Part shown: positions 63,160 through 64,000 of the stretch, one piece after another | Numbering within the stretch: the first letter of the stretch is position 1 | Layout: each line of letters opens with the position of its first letter | Origin: Herbidospora sakaeratensis | GTDB lineage: Bacteria > Actinomycetota > Actinomycetes > Streptosporangiales > Streptosporangiaceae | Assembly (NCBI RefSeq): GCF_001570525.1 | Contig: NZ_BBXC01000020.1 | Span: forward strand, 124,001-188,000 | Length of the DNA stretch: 64,000 nucleotides | Reading direction: 5' to 3' | The notes under the pieces: model-generated | Seen by the model: only the letters and a program-made list of their open reading frames with translations | Told to the model about the DNA's origin: nothing | Database searches by the model: none | Program-made: the position numbers and the translations under genes

Positions 63160-63980
63160 TGAATCGTCTGCCCAGCTGGATCAGGCAACACGTGGCGGCC
63201 CTGCGGGCCGTGGCCGTGCTGACCGTGATCCTCGGCGTGGCCTACCCCCTGGCGACCATGGGCGTGGCCCAGGCCCTGTTCAACGGCAACGCCAACGGCG
63301 ATCCCGCCCTGATCGGCCAGAGCTTCACCGACGCCGACGGCGCTCCGGTCGCGAAGTACTTCCAGTCCCGGCCCTCGGCGGGCGGCTACGACATGCTCAC
63401 GACCGCGGCCAGCAACCTGGGGCCGGAGGACGTCATCGACACCCTCCCCGTCCCGGGCGCGGTAGACGACGAGGGCAACCCCGACGAAGGCAGCCAGTCG
63501 CTGCTCACTCAGGTCTGCGCCAGGTCAGCGGCCGTCGGTCAGCTCGAAGGCGTCAGCGGGGCGCGTCCCTACTGCACCCCCGACGGGGTAGGCGCGGTAC
63601 TCAAGGTCTTCCCCGACCGGGCGATCAGCGTGAACCAGGCGTGCCCCGCGCGGCCGTTCGTCGCGACCTACGACGGCGTCGAGGTCGAGTGCGCCAAGCC
63701 CGGCGAGGACTACAGCGCCGGGCGCACGGTCCCGATCAGGGGCGACGCCCAGGCCGTCGTGCCCGCCGACGCGGTCACGGCCAGCGGTTCGGCGCTCGAC
63801 CCGCACATCTCCGTCACCTACGCCGAGATCCAGGCGCCCCGGGTGGCCAGGGAGCGCGGACTGCCGGTCGAGCGGGTGAAGGAGCTGGTCAGGGAGCACA
63901 CCACGGGCCGGGCACTGGGCTTCATGGGGGAGCCGGCGGTGAACGTGCTGGATCTGAACACGGCTCTCGACGAGGGGTGA
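63159..63980 (+). CDS. kdpC: KdpC with large internal insertion
   Basis: 273-aa KdpC, well above the usual 190-220 aa. Seen: N-terminal membrane helix (about 13-38), conserved GQSFT and YFQSRPSA, and C-terminal VPADAVTASGSALDPHIS and GEPAVNVLDLN. Between about residues 91 and 195 there is an additional segment with four cysteines (120, 139, 162, 178), GSQSLLTQVCARS to ECAKPGED. KdpC stabilises the complex and raises ATP affinity; its soluble part lies outside the membrane, so the cysteines could form disulfides. Confidence 0.95.
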   Translation: MNRLPSWIRQHVAALRAVAVLTVILGVAYPLATMGVAQALFNGNANGDPALIGQSFTDADGAPVAKYFQSRPSAGGYDMLTTAASNLGPEDVIDTLPVPGAVDDEGNPDEGSQSLLTQVCARSAAVGQLEGVSGARPYCTPDGVGAVLKVFPDRAISVNQACPARPFVATYDGVEVECAKPGEDYSAGRTVPIRGDAQAVVPADAVTASGSALDPHISVTYAEIQAPRVARERGLPVERVKELVREHTTGRALGFMGEPAVNVLDLNTALDEG

Positions 63981-63984
63981 CGAC

Positions 63985-64000
63985 GTGCCGCGCGGCCGGC
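63985..64000 (+). CDS. kdpD: Probable kdpD start (partial)
   Basis: Only GTG plus four further codons (V-P-R-G-R) are visible, 4 bp after kdpC. The residues and position fit the N-terminus of the KdpD sensor kinase (typically MxRGxLRIYLG), but five residues are too few for certainty. Confidence 0.45.

Overview
The window is about 70% GC, densely coded, with GTG/TTG starts, many 4-bp ATGA/GTGA translational overlaps, LAL and SARP/BTAD regulators, Xre-DUF397 pairs, F420-type flavoproteins and secreted CBM-rich enzymes. This points to a filamentous actinobacterium; the mix of genes suggests Streptosporangiales, but that assignment is an inference from style, not from a marker gene. No rRNA, tRNA, CRISPR array or intact insertion sequence was recognised.

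Region 1 (1-10132): a truncated peptide/nickel-type solute-binding lipoprotein; a divergent SDR/TetR pair with two operator-like palindromes; a LolA-like protein lacking an export signal; a secreted anchor-type protein; a GH11 xylanase with a CBM2; two alpha/beta hydrolases; and a large LuxR (LAL) regulator.

Region 2 (7409-19626, minus strand): a probable biosynthetic operon read as FAD amine oxidase, free-standing carrier protein, NRPS (C-A-PCP-esterase), MbtH, an adenylation/ATP-grasp fusion, an MFS exporter and the LAL regulator. Most junctions overlap. I do not recognise its product.

Region 3 (19995-26409): a DUF885 metallopeptidase-like protein and a hypothetical, a double-frameshifted gene framed by a 15-bp direct repeat, a membrane-anchored SDR and a secreted phytase-like esterase.

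Region 4 (26412-34698): lower GC and accessory in character. A five-gene operon runs BTAD regulator, P-loop/HEAT protein, unknown cytoplasmic protein, VWA-OmpA lipoprotein, four-TM protein. The first two proteins share a short motif (HV[ST]G[DE]RARVxQ) that looks like a homotypic signalling tag. Next to it lie a DUF397/Xre pair and two tiny translationally coupled genes. This is my best candidate for an undescribed system.

Region 5 (34885-46823): secreted carbohydrate oxidation. A giant ThuA-sugar dehydrogenase fusion lies next to a ROK regulator, followed by a divergent two-gene operon with the same two activities split, plus a DUF1080 (3-keto-glycoside hydrolase type) domain.

Region 6 (46987-51000): a seven-gene operon with an ECF41-type promoter, encoding an atypical SDR, a cupin, a small acidic protein, a hydrolase, an ECF41 sigma factor, a sigma-like paralogue without region 4, and an Ohr-type peroxidase.

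Region 7 (50981-59218): a second ROK protein, a lamin-tail secreted protein, an F420-type oxidoreductase, a DUF6461-like protein, a DHA2 exporter, and an ABC transporter divergent from a two-component system with paired palindromes between them.

Region 8 (59339-64000): kdp potassium-pump operon (two tiny membrane peptides, kdpA, kdpB, an enlarged kdpC, and the first codons of a probable kdpD).
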